Positions 8,736-18,106 of a stretch of 64,000 nucleotides of DNA are shown one piece after another. The translations under genes were made by a program, and so were the position numbers. The DNA comes from Streptococcus entericus DSM 14446 (lineage in GTDB: Bacteria > Bacillota > Bacilli > Lactobacillales > Streptococcaceae): the NCBI RefSeq assembly GCF_000380025.1, contig NZ_KB904155.1, forward strand, positions 208,151 to 272,150. Direction: 5' to 3'. The notes beneath the pieces are model-generated. The model saw nothing but the letters and a program-made list of their open reading frames with translations. It searched no databases and was not told the DNA's origin. Each line of letters begins with the position of its first letter. Positions within the stretch are counted from its first letter, which is position 1.

Positions 8736-10433
8736 ATGACATTTACCAACTATACTTACACGCGTCCTGATTACGCTGCAATTAAGGGGCAAATGGCAGA
8801 GCTAACTGCCCAGCTTCGTGCAGCTCAGACCCTAGAGGACACCAAGGCTGCTATCCGTGCTATCCAGTCTATCCAAGCAAATATCGACACCCAGAGCACC
8901 CTCTGCTCCATCCGCCACTCCATCAATGTCAAGGATGACTTTTACAACCAAGAAACCGACTTCTGGAACGAGCATGGACCGCTCTTTGACGAGATTTTTT
9001 CAGGTTATTACAAGGCTGCGCTAGCTAGCCCTTTCCGCGATGAGCTGAGCGACCTCTTGCCTGAAACCTTCTTCCTCATGGCAGAAAATAAGCTGGCTAC
9101 CTTTTCTTCAGCGGCTATCCCTCTTTTCCAAAAGGAAAATGAGCTGGTTGACCGCTACAACAAGCTGATGGCGACCGCTCAGATGGACTTCCAAGGCGGT
9201 ACTTACAACATCTCTCAAATGGTGCCTTTCTATGAAAACCTAGATCGTGCCACTCGTAAGGAAGCCGTAGACACCGTGACTGCCTACTTTGAGCAACATG
9301 AGGCTGCCTTTGATGACATCTATGACAAGTTGGTCAAGGTTCGCCATGAGATCGCGACCACTCTAGGCTTTAAGGACTATGTAGAATATGGCTACAAGCT
9401 CATGAACCGCTTTGACTACGACCGAAACATGGTCAAGACCTACCGTGAAGAAATCAAGCGTCTGGTTGTTCCGATTGTCAACCAACTCCGTGAACGCCAA
9501 GCCAAGCGGATTGGATTAAGCGAGCTCAAGCATTACGACCTCGGCCTAGAATTTTTAGCGGGCAACGCTACACCAAAGGGCACCCCTGACGAACTAGTAG
9601 CCGCTGCACAAAGCATGTACCGTGAGCTCTCTAAAGAGACAGGCGAGTTCTTTGACTACTTGGTGGACAACGACCTCTTGGACTTGGTTGCAAAAGACGG
9701 CAAGGACACTGGCGGATATTGTACCTACATTCCAAACTACCGCAGTCCCTTTATCTTTGCCAATTTCAACGGCACCAGCGGTGACATCGATGTCTTGACC
9801 CATGAAGCAGGACACGCTTTCCAAGTCTATAACTCTCGTTGGATTTCTGCTGGTGAAGTCCTCTGGCCAACCTATGAATCCGCTGAAATCCACTCCATGT
9901 CCATGGAATTTATCACTTGGCCGTGGATGGAACATTTCTTCAAAGAAGAGGCCAATAAATACCGCTTCAGCCACCTGTCTGGTACCCTCTTCTTCCTGCC
10001 GTATGGGGTTCTTGTCGATCACTTCCAGCACGACGTCTATGAAAAACCACACATGACACCTGCTGAGCGCAAAGCCACTTGGCGACGTTTGGAAAAAGAA
10101 TACCTGCCAAGCAAGGACTACTCTGAATCAGAAGCGCTTGACCGCGGTATTTTCTGGTTCCGCCAAGGACATATCTTTTCTAGTCCATTCTACTACATCG
10201 ACTACACACTGGCTCAAGTCTGCGCCCTACAATTCTGGAAACGCACGCAAGTGGACAAGGACGAAACAGCCTGGGCAGACTACCTCCACATCTGTCAACT
10301 GGGTGGCACCAAGACCTTCCTGCAAATCGTTGCCGCTGCCAATTTACGTTCACCATTTGAAGAAGGGGCATTAGAAGACACCCTGAAAGCAGTAGAAACT
10401 TACCTCAATAAGGTCGAGGATGCTCAACTATAG
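8736..10433 (+). CDS. M3 family oligoendopeptidase (PepF-like)
   Basis: 565 residues from the ATG at 8736, which follows AAAAGGAG at the right spacing; an upstream in-frame start lacks a ribosome site and overlaps the promoter. The zinc site HEAGH is at 356-360 with the third ligand probably E384, as in M3 metallopeptidases. There is no signal peptide, so it is cytoplasmic and would degrade imported or turnover peptides. It differs from the pepF at 52113-53915, which carries HETGH and is the classic PepF, so the window encodes two M3 enzymes. It sits alone between two secreted M26 proteases; no shared function is shown. The exact substrate range is unknown. Confidence 0.92.
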   Translation: MTFTNYTYTRPDYAAIKGQMAELTAQLRAAQTLEDTKAAIRAIQSIQANIDTQSTLCSIRHSINVKDDFYNQETDFWNEHGPLFDEIFSGYYKAALASPFRDELSDLLPETFFLMAENKLATFSSAAIPLFQKENELVDRYNKLMATAQMDFQGGTYNISQMVPFYENLDRATRKEAVDTVTAYFEQHEAAFDDIYDKLVKVRHEIATTLGFKDYVEYGYKLMNRFDYDRNMVKTYREEIKRLVVPIVNQLRERQAKRIGLSELKHYDLGLEFLAGNATPKGTPDELVAAAQSMYRELSKETGEFFDYLVDNDLLDLVAKDGKDTGGYCTYIPNYRSPFIFANFNGTSGDIDVLTHEAGHAFQVYNSRWISAGEVLWPTYESAEIHSMSMEFITWPWMEHFFKEEANKYRFSHLSGTLFFLPYGVLVDHFQHDVYEKPHMTPAERKATWRRLEKEYLPSKDYSESEALDRGIFWFRQGHIFSSPFYYIDYTLAQVCALQFWKRTQVDKDETAWADYLHICQLGGTKTFLQIVAAANLRSPFEEGALEDTLKAVETYLNKVEDAQL

Positions 10434-10484
10434 TATTCAGTTCCGACCTGTCACCCTATTATCCCAAAGATAACCGAAACTCTC

Positions 10485-10518
10485 ACCCATGTTGTCTGTT
10501 AGATAACATGGGTTTTTG
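10485..10518 (+). terminator. Terminator after the M3 oligopeptidase gene
   Basis: ACCCATGTT (10485-10493) pairs with AACATGGGT (10505-10513), followed by a T run. Confidence 0.8.
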
Positions 10519-10571
10519 AATTTTTTTGTTTATTTTACCGTTTATTAGCAGACAAATAAACCTTTTTATGA

Positions 10572-10577
10572 TATACT
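10572..10577 (+). promoter_or_regulatory. Probable -10 box of the second M26 protease
   Basis: TATACT about 40 nt upstream of the ATG at 10618. A poor -35 (CAGACA, 10549-10554) lies 17 nt away, so basal activity may be weak. A good GAAAGGAAG ribosome site follows. Confidence 0.45.
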
Positions 10578-10617
10578 GATAGCGCATACAATATCTATAT
10601 CAAGAAAGGAAGTAAAT

Positions 10618-13600
10618 ATGAATTGGACAAACAAAACACTAAGGTTTTCCATTCGTAAATTAAAAATCGCTGTTGCATCGACCGTTGTCGGTATTGCTAC
10701 TACAGCTATCGTTGGGCAGGGTTTCCCTGACCATTTAGCCAAATTCGCTCCAACTTGTTCACCAGTGACGGCTCAGGCTGATACTCTGGATGAACAAGTC
10801 ACCATCACTTATCATTATGTCAATTACACAGATCTCAGCAGTCATGAAAAAGATCAACTGATTGACGGCAAGCAATTCAGCCAAGAAATCGCACGAGCAG
10901 ACTCCACCTACATCCTCGTTTATCAAGAAAATAAAGGACTTCTTCGACTCCCTAATACTGGCGAGCAAGCACGTCACCTCATCGGGCTATTGGCAGGGTT
11001 AGGCGTTACTGCTGTTGGGCTTCTACTGACCAAACATGATAAAAAACGGGTGGCTAAACTCATTATCATTAGTGGTTTGGGCGGGGCAGTCCTCACGACT
11101 GCCAATAGCAAAGCCATCGAAGCTGGGCTACAGGCATTTCTGACGGAGACACACCTCGTTACTTTAGGCGAGCAACTACCACAGCCAGAGAGCACTATCA
11201 ATGGTCAAGGCTTCAGCTACTATTTCCCAGCTAGCAAAATCAACCAAGCTAGCCAACACGAAGATTATTCGCCAGAGGATAAAGCTGAGATAACAAATGA
11301 GAGAACGTTAGAGATTGAATCGCCCTCATCATCGGAAAAGCCTCAAAAAGATACAGGTGAAACTAATCAAAATACAAGCAACCCAGTAAGTGAAGAAACA
11401 GCTGATCATTATGACAAACCAGAGACAAACGAACCTCTGGACAAACCTGATGAAGCAACCGAGCCTAGTAACAAGCAGGAAAACTCAGAAGAAAATACAG
11501 ACAAACCAATGAATACTTCTGAAAAGCCTAACGAAGAGACAACAGAAAACAAACAAGACTCCGAAACACCTGACAGCTCTAACATTTCTGAGGACAAGCA
11601 AGATAATCCAGAGACAAATAAACCTCTGGACAAACCTGATGAAGCAACTGAATCTAGTGACAAGCAGGAAGAAACTGAGGACAATTCAAACAAACAGAGG
11701 GACGCTTCTGAAAAGCCTAACGAAGAGACAACGGAAAACAAACAAGATTCCGAAACACTTGACAGCTCTGACAGTTCCGAGGACAAACAAGATCAGCCAG
11801 AGACAAATAAACCTCTGGACAAACCTGTTGAAGCAACCGAGCCTAGGAACAAGCAGGAAAACACTGAAGACAATTCTGATAAACAGTCAAGCACTTCTGA
11901 AAAACCTAACGAAGAGACAACAGAAAACAAACAAGACTCCGAAACACCTGACAGCTCTGACAGTTCCGAGGACAAACAAGATCAGCCAGAGACAAACAAA
12001 CCTCTGGACAAACCTGATGAAGCAACTGAATCTAGTGACAAGCAGGAAAACTCAGAAGAAAATACAGACAAACCAACGAATACTTCTGAAAAGCCTAACG
12101 AAGAGACAACGGAAAACAAACAAGACTCCGAAACACCTGACAGCTCTGACAGTTCCGAGGACGAACAAGATCAGCCAGAGACAAACAAACCTCTGGACAA
12201 ACCTGATAAATCAACTGAACCTAATAATGATAAGCAGGAAAACTCAGAAGAAAATACAGACAAACAGACGGACACTTCTGAAAAACCTAACAGAGAGACA
12301 GCGGAAAATAAACAAGACTCCGAAACACCTGGCAACTCTGACAGTTCCGAGGACAAACAAGATCAGCCAGAGACAAACAAACCTCTGTACAAAACTGATG
12401 AAGCAACCGAGCCTAGTGACAAGCAGGAAAACTCTGAAGACAATTCTGATAAACAGTCAAGCACTTCTGAAAAACCTAACGAAGAGACAACAGAAAACAA
12501 ACAAGACTCCGAAACACCTGACAGCTCTGACAGTTCCGAGGACAAACAAGATCAGCCAGAGACAGACAAACCTCTGGACAAACCTGATGAAGCAACTGAA
12601 TCTAGTGACAAGCAGGAAAACACTGAAGACAATTCTGATAAACAGTCAAGCACTTCTGAAAAGCCTAACGAAGAGACAACGGAAAACAAACAAGACTCCG
12701 AAACACCTGACAGCTCTGACAGTTCCGAGGACAAACAAGATCAGCCAGAGACAGACAAACCTCTGGACAAACCTGATGAAGCAACTGAACCTAGTGACAA
12801 GCAGGAAGAAACTGAGGAAAACTCAGAAAGCAAGCCTAGTGTCCCTGAAAGTTCCCTTGATAAAAGTCGCTTAGCCATCGCACTGACCGAAGCTCAGCAG
12901 TTCGAATCATCACCTTATACCACAAGAAGCTGGAAAAATCTTCAAGATAAACTCATTCAAGCACAAGCTATTCTTCAAGATAGTCAATCAACTCAAGAAC
13001 AAATTGACGTTTCTGTTCAAACCATTATTCAAGCCATCAGTCTGTTGCAAGCCAAAAAACAAGTACCGTCGCTCACTGTAGCGAGTCTTTCTCAGGATAA
13101 TTTGACTAAGACAGCTACAATAGCCTATCAACTAACAGACCCTGATAAGGCTTTTGAAAAGGCCGTCATCCGCGTTTATAATGACAGCGAACAGGTCGGC
13201 GAGTTCTTCGTTTCACAAGAGGAGCTCTCTGGAAAAGTCATTTCATTAGCTAATTACAACACCCCTTATTCACTCCGCACAGTGATGGTCTATACCACTG
13301 ACCAGACACCTCAGGCAGAATTGATTGACCGGCGTGAACTCACCTTCTCGCTCAAAAAGCTGGAGATTAAAGATGTTGATACCGTCACCTTACAGACCTA
13401 TCAAAATGGGCAACTACTGACCATCGATAGCTTTAAAGAGCAGCCGATGCTTGCCCCGTCTGAATATATGGCTCGTGTGAGTTCCAAGCGTTTTAAAGAT
13501 ATCCTCCTACCCATTCAACATATCGAAGAGACCACGCTAAATGGTCAACCAGTTTACAAAGTGACAACAACTTTTGATCAACTGGTCGAAACCATCGAGG

Positions 13601-16281
13601 CAGGCAAGTACCGTGAACAGTTCAGTTTCTATGTCGGCAAAAATGCTCCGCTAGATACTAATGTTAACAGACGGCAAATAGACTACACACTTTTGCCTGG
13701 TGCTAGCAAAAATCGTGAGATTGCCTATGCTAATATGGAAAAACTCCTACCGTTCTACAATAAAGAAACGATTGTGGATGTCGGCAATCAGATTGACCAG
13801 ACAGATAAACTCTACACCAACAGGCTTTTGTCTGTCACTCCAATGATCGGCGACAAGCTCATTGCCGATGTCAGCAGGGTACGCACGGAGCTCAACCGTC
13901 TCCTCTTGCACTTTGAAGATGATAGCATCAGCTATTTGCCAATAGCCTTCAAGGAAAATTTTGCCAATCCAGTGGTGAGCGAGTACACAATCACAGGAAC
14001 CAATTTAATTTATACCCCTAATCAGTTTCTATCCAACTATGATAATATCATCGCAGCTGTGTTACCAAGTCTTGAGAACTTAGATTACAAATCACCAAGC
14101 ATGTCTAGTGCGCTGGCAATCGACCCTAAATTCGGTAGTTTGTCAGATGCCATGGACAAGCTGTATCTGGAGGATAGTTTCAACGCCATCAAATCTGACC
14201 TCCCTAACCAGATCCGTCAGATTTTGGCAACTGACAGGGTTATGAACACGACAGGGGGTAACTTTGACCAGTATCTAATTGACTACATCCAGAGCAATAA
14301 GGAGCGTATCTTGTTAGGTTTGGCTTATTTGAACCGCTGGTATGATCTTGCTCTAACCAATGCTGGCACCCAGCAAACAACAGCTTTGAAAGACTTGATA
14401 AGCTTCCATCAGGATTTCTTTGGCAAACCTGTCCACACCTTGGAATGGTTGGTCAATTTGACTGAAGGGAAAGAGGGATATGAGCTTCTCAATCCCGCTA
14501 ACCATGTGCGAACTTATGCTGAAAAAATCGCGCCAAATACTGGTAAAACTGACCTGCTTAGCTATTTAACAACGAACCGAAAACTCTTTACCGACTTTAC
14601 TGATGATAACAGCTGGTTCAAAGCAACAACCAAGGCCTATATCGTTGAGGAAAAATCAAAAGAGCTACCTGACCAAGATGTCCGTGTTTACCATTTGCTA
14701 TCTAGCGACCGTGAGCAAAACGGTATCCTGCCACTGCTGACCGCTAAGGAGGGAATCTACATCATCACCACCATGGGCTCTATCTCCTACGGCATGTATG
14801 ACAGATACATTGACGCCAGCAGCAGTCAGTCACGCGCCGAGCAAATTGAGCACATCAAGGAACGGGTGCGCTTGACAGCTGAACGTCAGGCAAGGCATTT
14901 TGATGCATGGTACCGTTTGGCTCCAGCGCGTAGTCGTGACCGCATCATCAAGCCAATGCCTGTATGGGATGGCTATTATGTCAACAATAACCAGAAGTGG
15001 TTACCGATGTTCGGTACAGAAGCTAATCAAGCCATTAAGGATTTCTTTGGACCTATCGGAAATCGTGCGTTCTTCCCTTATGGAGCTGGTCAGGGCGCCT
15101 TTGCAGATGGCACACGGATTGCCTTTGTTTATGATAAATTACTGGATGATTATGGCGCTTCTGTCTTTACCCACGAAGCTGTCCATAATAACGACGGTAT
15201 AGCCTATCTAGGTGGCTATGACCGACGACCTGGTATGGGAGCCGAAAACTATGCGCTGGGGCTCTTACAGTCAGGCTCTTACTTCCTCCATGCTGAGGAT
15301 GCATTGACCTATAACCTCATCTTTGATTTTAGCAAACTCAAGGAATATGAACACGCTAGACGCTATGTCAATGTCTCACCAGACCGCTTCAAACAGGCCA
15401 GTGATTTGAAAGACTACATGAGTGGTGTCTTTGATGTGCTTTATACCCTAGACTATGCTGAGGCAGAGGCTGTTCTCAAACAACCTCGCGATATAATCAA
15501 GGACTGGTTCAATGTCATCAGTAACCACTATCCAAAAGATGAGTACGGTCAAGATTTTCATGCCGGTAATGCTATCCGTCGCCTAACCGATGACGAAACT
15601 GAAGCTTTGAAGACTTGGCAAGATTTGGTCGATAAGAATATCATCAGTCGTCGTCGCTATACAGAAAACGACAAGTTTGACCGCAACGGCTACTATCAGA
15701 GCTACCTCTTCTCTCCAGTTTATGCCGCTCTCTCTAACGACAAGGGTGCCCCTGGTGACATCATGCTCAGACGGATTGCCTTTGAACTTCTGGCTGAAAA
15801 AGGCTATGAAGAAGGCTTTATCCCTTACACGTCATGGGCACTAGGTGATATGGCATTGGCTGACCATTCAACGGTTTATAGTGACTGGTATGGTCGCCAC
15901 ATCCCACGAATTACCGACCAGCATGTTCTCAAAGCCGTCTTTAAAGAGGAGTATCCAGATTGGGCAGCGTTCAAAAAAGCCATGTTCCAAAAACGCATCG
16001 ATAAGACTGATCATTTAGCCCCAATTACGATTCAGTACTTGGGCGAGAAGCACACGATTACCTCATTTGCAGACATTCAAGGACTGATGGAAAAGGCGGT
16101 CGCCTACGATGCCAATCAGAAACTGTATAGTTTTGGTTTCCAAACTGATGACGATTGGCGTAAATGGCAAGCATCCCATGTGCAGCAGCTAAAAGCAGCC
16201 ATCTATAATGCCTACCTGCGTCAAACTGATGACTTCAGGCAGCCGATTTATCTCACTGAGGATGCCAATGTTAAGCCATAA
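10618..16281 (+). CDS. M26 (IgA1 protease/Zmp-like) zinc metalloprotease with acidic repeat stalk
   Basis: 1887 residues. FSIRK at 10-14 begins a YSIRK-type leader. LPNTG is at 111-115, followed by two hydrophobic stretches (about 121-137 and 146-160). Residues about 265-735 are a hydrophilic tract of 63-residue repeats rich in Glu, Asp, Lys, Ser, Thr and Asn, which should form an extended stalk. A FIVAR-like helical segment follows (about 747-815), then the M26 region. The catalytic HEAVH is at 1519-1523 with E1543 at the expected spacing. It lacks the G5 modules and GLUG-like region of the paralogue at 1265-8584, but the catalytic halves and the N-termini are clearly related (both contain LLPFYNKE and LIYTPNQ or LLYTPNQ). 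The host target is unknown. Confidence 0.93.
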   Translation: MNWTNKTLRFSIRKLKIAVASTVVGIATTAIVGQGFPDHLAKFAPTCSPVTAQADTLDEQVTITYHYVNYTDLSSHEKDQLIDGKQFSQEIARADSTYILVYQENKGLLRLPNTGEQARHLIGLLAGLGVTAVGLLLTKHDKKRVAKLIIISGLGGAVLTTANSKAIEAGLQAFLTETHLVTLGEQLPQPESTINGQGFSYYFPASKINQASQHEDYSPEDKAEITNERTLEIESPSSSEKPQKDTGETNQNTSNPVSEETADHYDKPETNEPLDKPDEATEPSNKQENSEENTDKPMNTSEKPNEETTENKQDSETPDSSNISEDKQDNPETNKPLDKPDEATESSDKQEETEDNSNKQRDASEKPNEETTENKQDSETLDSSDSSEDKQDQPETNKPLDKPVEATEPRNKQENTEDNSDKQSSTSEKPNEETTENKQDSETPDSSDSSEDKQDQPETNKPLDKPDEATESSDKQENSEENTDKPTNTSEKPNEETTENKQDSETPDSSDSSEDEQDQPETNKPLDKPDKSTEPNNDKQENSEENTDKQTDTSEKPNRETAENKQDSETPGNSDSSEDKQDQPETNKPLYKTDEATEPSDKQENSEDNSDKQSSTSEKPNEETTENKQDSETPDSSDSSEDKQDQPETDKPLDKPDEATESSDKQENTEDNSDKQSSTSEKPNEETTENKQDSETPDSSDSSEDKQDQPETDKPLDKPDEATEPSDKQEETEENSESKPSVPESSLDKSRLAIALTEAQQFESSPYTTRSWKNLQDKLIQAQAILQDSQSTQEQIDVSVQTIIQAISLLQAKKQVPSLTVASLSQDNLTKTATIAYQLTDPDKAFEKAVIRVYNDSEQVGEFFVSQEELSGKVISLANYNTPYSLRTVMVYTTDQTPQAELIDRRELTFSLKKLEIKDVDTVTLQTYQNGQLLTIDSFKEQPMLAPSEYMARVSSKRFKDILLPIQHIEETTLNGQPVYKVTTTFDQLVETIEAGKYREQFSFYVGKNAPLDTNVNRRQIDYTLLPGASKNREIAYANMEKLLPFYNKETIVDVGNQIDQTDKLYTNRLLSVTPMIGDKLIADVSRVRTELNRLLLHFEDDSISYLPIAFKENFANPVVSEYTITGTNLIYTPNQFLSNYDNIIAAVLPSLENLDYKSPSMSSALAIDPKFGSLSDAMDKLYLEDSFNAIKSDLPNQIRQILATDRVMNTTGGNFDQYLIDYIQSNKERILLGLAYLNRWYDLALTNAGTQQTTALKDLISFHQDFFGKPVHTLEWLVNLTEGKEGYELLNPANHVRTYAEKIAPNTGKTDLLSYLTTNRKLFTDFTDDNSWFKATTKAYIVEEKSKELPDQDVRVYHLLSSDREQNGILPLLTAKEGIYIITTMGSISYGMYDRYIDASSSQSRAEQIEHIKERVRLTAERQARHFDAWYRLAPARSRDRIIKPMPVWDGYYVNNNQKWLPMFGTEANQAIKDFFGPIGNRAFFPYGAGQGAFADGTRIAFVYDKLLDDYGASVFTHEAVHNNDGIAYLGGYDRRPGMGAENYALGLLQSGSYFLHAEDALTYNLIFDFSKLKEYEHARRYVNVSPDRFKQASDLKDYMSGVFDVLYTLDYAEAEAVLKQPRDIIKDWFNVISNHYPKDEYGQDFHAGNAIRRLTDDETEALKTWQDLVDKNIISRRRYTENDKFDRNGYYQSYLFSPVYAALSNDKGAPGDIMLRRIAFELLAEKGYEEGFIPYTSWALGDMALADHSTVYSDWYGRHIPRITDQHVLKAVFKEEYPDWAAFKKAMFQKRIDKTDHLAPITIQYLGEKHTITSFADIQGLMEKAVAYDANQKLYSFGFQTDDDWRKWQASHVQQLKAAIYNAYLRQTDDFRQPIYLTEDANVKP
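11412..12820 (+). repeat. Tandem 189-bp repeats (63 residues) in the second M26 protease
   Basis: About seven and a half units begin at roughly 189-bp steps (about 11415, 11604, 11793, 11982, 12171, 12363, 12552, 12741). One unit carries an extra codon (192 bp between 12171 and 12363). Each unit contains TSEKPNEETTENKQDSETP and NKPLDKPDEATE or close variants. Unit number is likely to vary by recombination. Confidence 0.9.
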
Positions 16282-16286
16282 TATAT

Positions 16287-16332
16287 AAAAAGCCTACTAT
16301 TAGCCAAAATTGGGCTAATAGCAGGCTTTTTT
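16287..16332. terminator. Bidirectional terminator between the second M26 protease and corA
   Basis: A long stem (AAAAAGCCTACTATTAGCC against GGCTAATAGCAGGCTTTTT) with A and T tracts on both sides serves the two convergent genes. Confidence 0.85.
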
Positions 16333-16354
16333 GCTGACTGTTGCAGGACACAAA

Positions 16355-17266
16355 CTAATTTTTTTCTTTTAAGATGCTTCTCACCATCCGATAGACGACT
16401 AGAAAGACTAAAACGATTATCCCGATAACCATCAACCAGCCCAGGTTGCTGTCGACCAAGAAATCAGGCAGTGGCACGTTGATGCCGAAAAAGCCCGTGA
16501 TAATGTCTGGAGTCGCTAATAGAATCGACAAGACCGTCAAAATCTTCATGGTATCGTTTAGCTGGTTGTTGAGGACATTGTTATAGGTAGACGAGAGCTG
16601 CCCCATGGTCTGGGTATTGAGCTCTGCCATTTCCAAAATCTGTCGCGCCTCAATCAAGGCATCGTCCAGCTTTTCCCGTTCCTCATCGCTGAGCTGACGG
16701 ATTAGACCGTGCGCAGTTAGTTGCTCTAAGACCAAGAGATTTTGCTTGCTATCGGAGCGAATATAAATCATGCTCATTTCGATGTCAGAGAGTGCCAAAA
16801 GCAGGTCTTTGGTCGTCTTTTGACGGATAAGATGATTGGTTTGGGTCAATTCCTTGTCAAGGCGATCGAGAATTTTGACATAGTCTTTAGAAATGACGAC
16901 CAAACTCCAAAAGAGAAAATCGTAGACTGTTTCAGGTCGGTACTTGGTCATCATCTGATTGAGTCTCTCAAGCAAATAAGCCGTTTTATTCGTTACCAAA
17001 GTGGTCACGCGGTTTGGCTTGAGGATAAAGGTTATGGGACTGCTGTCATAGCTATTATCCTCTTTTTCTTGGTGAATGACATTGTAAATCAAGACCAGAC
17101 GCCCTTGGTCTTTATCATATTCCAGACGAGCCATCTCGTTCTCGTCGGTGATGTAGGCTGCTAATTCCTCATCAATGGCCAGTCGATCTTCGAGGCTAGT
17201 GATATCGGATAAGCTATCCAGATTGATGGCTAGCCAAGTGTTGGTTGAAAATGTTTTGGTGTACAT
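16355..17266 (-). CDS. CorA-family divalent metal ion transporter
   Basis: 303 residues from the ATG at 17266 (MYTKTF); a longer reading from a TTG at 17284 is possible. A long soluble N-terminal domain rich in helices ends in two transmembrane segments. Between them lies FFGIN, the family GxN loop with Ile in place of the usual Met, and a short basic C-terminus (RSILKEKN). Family members form pentameric Mg2+ channels; GIN-type members can carry other divalent ions, so Mg2+ is probable but not proved. It is a single gene, converging on the second M26 protease. A strong hairpin lies directly upstream (17285-17312). Confidence 0.88.
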   Translation of the reverse strand: MYTKTFSTNTWLAINLDSLSDITSLEDRLAIDEELAAYITDENEMARLEYDKDQGRLVLIYNVIHQEKEDNSYDSSPITFILKPNRVTTLVTNKTAYLLERLNQMMTKYRPETVYDFLFWSLVVISKDYVKILDRLDKELTQTNHLIRQKTTKDLLLALSDIEMSMIYIRSDSKQNLLVLEQLTAHGLIRQLSDEEREKLDDALIEARQILEMAELNTQTMGQLSSTYNNVLNNQLNDTMKILTVLSILLATPDIITGFFGINVPLPDFLVDSNLGWLMVIGIIVLVFLVVYRMVRSILKEKN

Positions 17267-17284
17267 GATTTTCCCATCTATCAA

Positions 17285-17320
17285 AACAAGCAGCCACAGC
17301 GGACTGCTTGTTCTTTTTTT
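17285..17320 (+). terminator. Terminator-like hairpin upstream of corA
   Basis: AACAAGCAG (17285-17293) pairs with CTGCTTGTT (17304-17312), followed on the plus strand by CTTTTTTT. No plus-strand gene lies nearby. Read on the minus strand, it forms a stem in the corA leader about 20 nt before the ATG, so it could be regulatory instead. The remaining sequence to 17545 shows no gene. Confidence 0.45.
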
Positions 17321-17545
17321 ATTTATTTTACTAACGTTTAACAGGGCAAATGAGAGGCAATGTCAGAAATCAGTACAAAAGTCACCACCTCTTTGTTTTA
17401 TTATCACAAACAAACTATTATTGACTATTCCAAGGCACAAACCTTTGTGGATTTTTGTGGATATAGTAGAGTAGTGCCCTGAGCTCGCTCTGCTAGCTCA
17501 AGCAAGTGTTTTTAGACAGTATGCGCTTTGCGATGATCTTTTCAA

Positions 17546-18103
17546 TCACAAACCTAACATGGCTCTAGCCAGGAGGTCATAAGCCTGACTGCCGAAATGC
17601 AGACCATCATCCAGACTGCCCTTGAGCAGGTCTGCCATAGGCAGATCACTCTGTTCAAACAGGGCAACCGTATCCAGCAAGCCAGTGCCTTCCTGTCTTG
17701 CCACTCGCCTCACCTGCTCGCCATAGTAGGTCTCCAGACGATTGGTGCGATAAAGCTGCTTGGTCTCATCAACAGGCGCCGGCAAAAGTAGGCAAATCTG
17801 ATCCGCCAAAAATTGCTTCTTCAGTTCCGCAACAATGACCGTCAGGTTCTGGGCATATTCCCCCAGAAAAACTTGCTTGTGCTGAGCCAGGTCATTGGCA
17901 CCGATGAAGACAAAGACCTGATCAGCAGCTGGCAAGGTCCTACTCCTGAGCAAACTGAGCAAGTCTGCCGAATTATCCCCAGACACCGCCCAGTTATCAA
18001 TAACCACGTCAGGACGATGCTGGCTGAGCGAATAGTCGATATGCGGTAGCTGCTTCCCCTCATGGCGAGCAAAGAGGCTATCCCCTAGTAAGAGCAGGTG
18101 CAT
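17546..18103 (-). CDS. SGNH/GDSL-family hydrolase
   Basis: 185 residues. GDSL is at 7-10 with the nucleophilic Ser9. An FIGANDLA motif supplies the oxyanion Asn, and DGLHFG near the C-terminus supplies the Asp/His pair. No signal peptide is present, so it is an intracellular esterase, lipase or deacetylase of unknown substrate. It starts 3 nt after the metG stop codon and has no clear ribosome site of its own, so it is probably translated by coupling to metG. The family assignment is safe; the substrate cannot be inferred. Confidence 0.85.
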   Translation of the reverse strand: MHLLLLGDSLFARHEGKQLPHIDYSLSQHRPDVVIDNWAVSGDNSADLLSLLRSRTLPAADQVFVFIGANDLAQHKQVFLGEYAQNLTVIVAELKKQFLADQICLLLPAPVDETKQLYRTNRLETYYGEQVRRVARQEGTGLLDTVALFEQSDLPMADLLKGSLDDGLHFGSQAYDLLARAMLGL

Positions 18104-18106
18104 GCC

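Noticed and set aside
9594-10052. A 152-codon minus-strand frame opposite the M3 peptidase
   Set aside because: Lies wholly within the conserved catalytic part of the peptidase and has no ribosome site.
11639-12874. A 411-codon open frame (and several antisense frames of about 60 codons) inside the acidic repeat tract
   Set aside because: Open only because the 189-bp repeat has no stop in those frames. The real frame is the M26 protease, and no ribosome site precedes the others.
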